Part shown: piece after piece, positions 5,719-6,229 of the stretch
Layout: each line of letters opens with the position of its first letter
How positions within the stretch are numbered: position 1 is the stretch's first letter
Origin: Bacteroidota bacterium
Lineage (GTDB): Bacteria; Bacteroidota; Bacteroidia; Bacteroidales; UBA1556
DNA: 6,229 nucleotides
Assembly: GCA_003648395.1 (NCBI GenBank)
Contig: QMPB01000296.1
Span: 1 to 6,229 of the forward strand
Direction: 5' to 3'
Notes under the pieces: model-generated
The model's database searches: none
The model's input: the letters and a program-made list of their open reading frames with translations, nothing else
What the model was told of the DNA's origin: nothing
Program-made: the position numbers and the translations under genes

Positions 5719-6229
5719 CTAGTTGTTAGCATCAATCATTTCCATTCTTGCATACTCTCCGCTATCTAATTTCTCTTTAACAGCCTTAAACGCATTGATA
5801 GTATATTCTACATCTTCTAAAGAATGCACTGCAGTAGGGATTAGTCGAAGAAGTATTTCACCTTTAGGAATTACAGGGTAAACCACCACAGAGCAGAATA
5901 CATCATGTTTTTCTCTTAAATCAAAGATGAGGTTAGTTGCTTCAGGAACTCCGCCTTTAAGATATACTGGTGTTACTGGTGAATTAGTTACCCCAATATC
6001 GAACCCATTTTCTTTAAGCCCTTTTTGTAATGCATTTGCTACGTCCCAAAGTTGTTTTCTTAGTTCAGGCATAGTCTGTAATAATTCAAGACGTTTTAAA
6101 GCTCCTTTAACCATAGGCATAGGAAGAGATTTTGCAAATATTTGAGATCTCATATTGTACATTAAGAAATCAATTATTTCTTCTTTAGCGCCAATAAATG
6201 CTCCAATACCAGCCATTGATTTAGCAAAA
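5719..6229 (-). CDS. Alpha-oxoamine synthase, probable serine palmitoyltransferase (C-terminal part; 5' end beyond window)
   Basis: The C-terminal 169 residues of a PLP-dependent enzyme are visible; the frame stays open to the right edge (FAKS before the internal Met at 6214-6216), so that Met is not the start. FAKSMAGIGAF matches the class-II aminotransferase PLP site, with the Schiff-base Lys encoded at 6220-6222. NMRSQIFAKSLPMPMV, then VTPVYLKG, then ILLRLIPTAVHSLEDVEYTI are typical of the family; the Arg of LLRLIPTA should bind the substrate carboxylate. The family condenses an amino acid with an acyl-CoA. In Bacteroidota this subgroup is commonly assigned to serine palmitoyltransferase, first step of sphingolipid synthesis (serine plus palmitoyl-CoA to 3-ketodihydrosphingosine), but 2-amino-3-ketobutyrate CoA ligase or a BioF relative cannot be excluded. 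It is convergent with the thioredoxin group and shares its terminator. Family is certain, substrate moderate. Confidence 0.88.
   Translation of the reverse strand, partial: FAKSMAGIGAFIGAKEEIIDFLMYNMRSQIFAKSLPMPMVKGALKRLELLQTMPELRKQLWDVANALQKGLKENGFDIGVTNSPVTPVYLKGGVPEATNLIFDLREKHDVFCSVVVYPVIPKGEILLRLIPTAVHSLEDVEYTINAFKAVKEKLDSGEYARMEMIDANN

Noticed and set aside
5927..6145. Plus-strand 72-codon open frame
   Set aside because: It is antisense to the clearly conserved C-terminal part of the alpha-oxoamine synthase.
6214..6216. Met codon as the start of the right-edge gene
   Set aside because: The frame continues upstream as FAKS, the PLP-lysine motif, so this Met is internal and the gene runs off the window.

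Overview
This AT-rich window (roughly one third G+C by eye) comes from a member of the Bacteroidota. Four things point there: an exported DUF7948/beta-propeller protein of the type secreted by type IX secretion, a DUF6132 membrane protein, a serine-palmitoyltransferase-like alpha-oxoamine synthase, and three upstream elements that match the Bacteroidota -7 promoter consensus TAnnTTTG. Genus cannot be told from the sequence.

Layout. The left third (1-2252, minus strand) is the first 750 residues of a large exported protein: signal peptide, DUF7948-type N-terminal domain, then seven propeller-like repeats. It is still open at the left edge. A 316-nt AT-rich gap follows, holding its promoter. 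Next on the minus strand are a deoxynucleoside kinase and folK, overlapping by 8 nt and read from a promoter upstream of folK. Further right is a separate minus-strand gene for a stand-alone FmdE-like protein. Divergent from it, on the plus strand, lie a cytoplasmic thioredoxin (CQPC active site), an exported thioredoxin (CGPC) and a two-helix DUF6132 membrane protein; the last two overlap by 1 nt. A strong symmetrical hairpin terminator ends this group and also serves the convergent minus-strand gene at the right edge, which is the C-terminal part of a PLP-dependent alpha-oxoamine synthase, probably serine palmitoyltransferase.

How they work together. FolK (folate synthesis) and the kinase (deoxynucleoside salvage) both feed nucleotide supply and are probably translationally coupled. 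The two thioredoxins and the DUF6132 protein, whose CxxxxC loop is predicted to face the periplasm, look like a small thiol-redox group spanning the inner membrane; that is inference from adjacency and topology. The propeller protein and the sphingolipid-type synthase are separate units concerned with the cell surface. I found no mobile element, CRISPR array, tRNA or rRNA. Most of the window is ordinary chromosomal content. The least understood parts are the FmdE-like protein and the thioredoxin/DUF6132 group.
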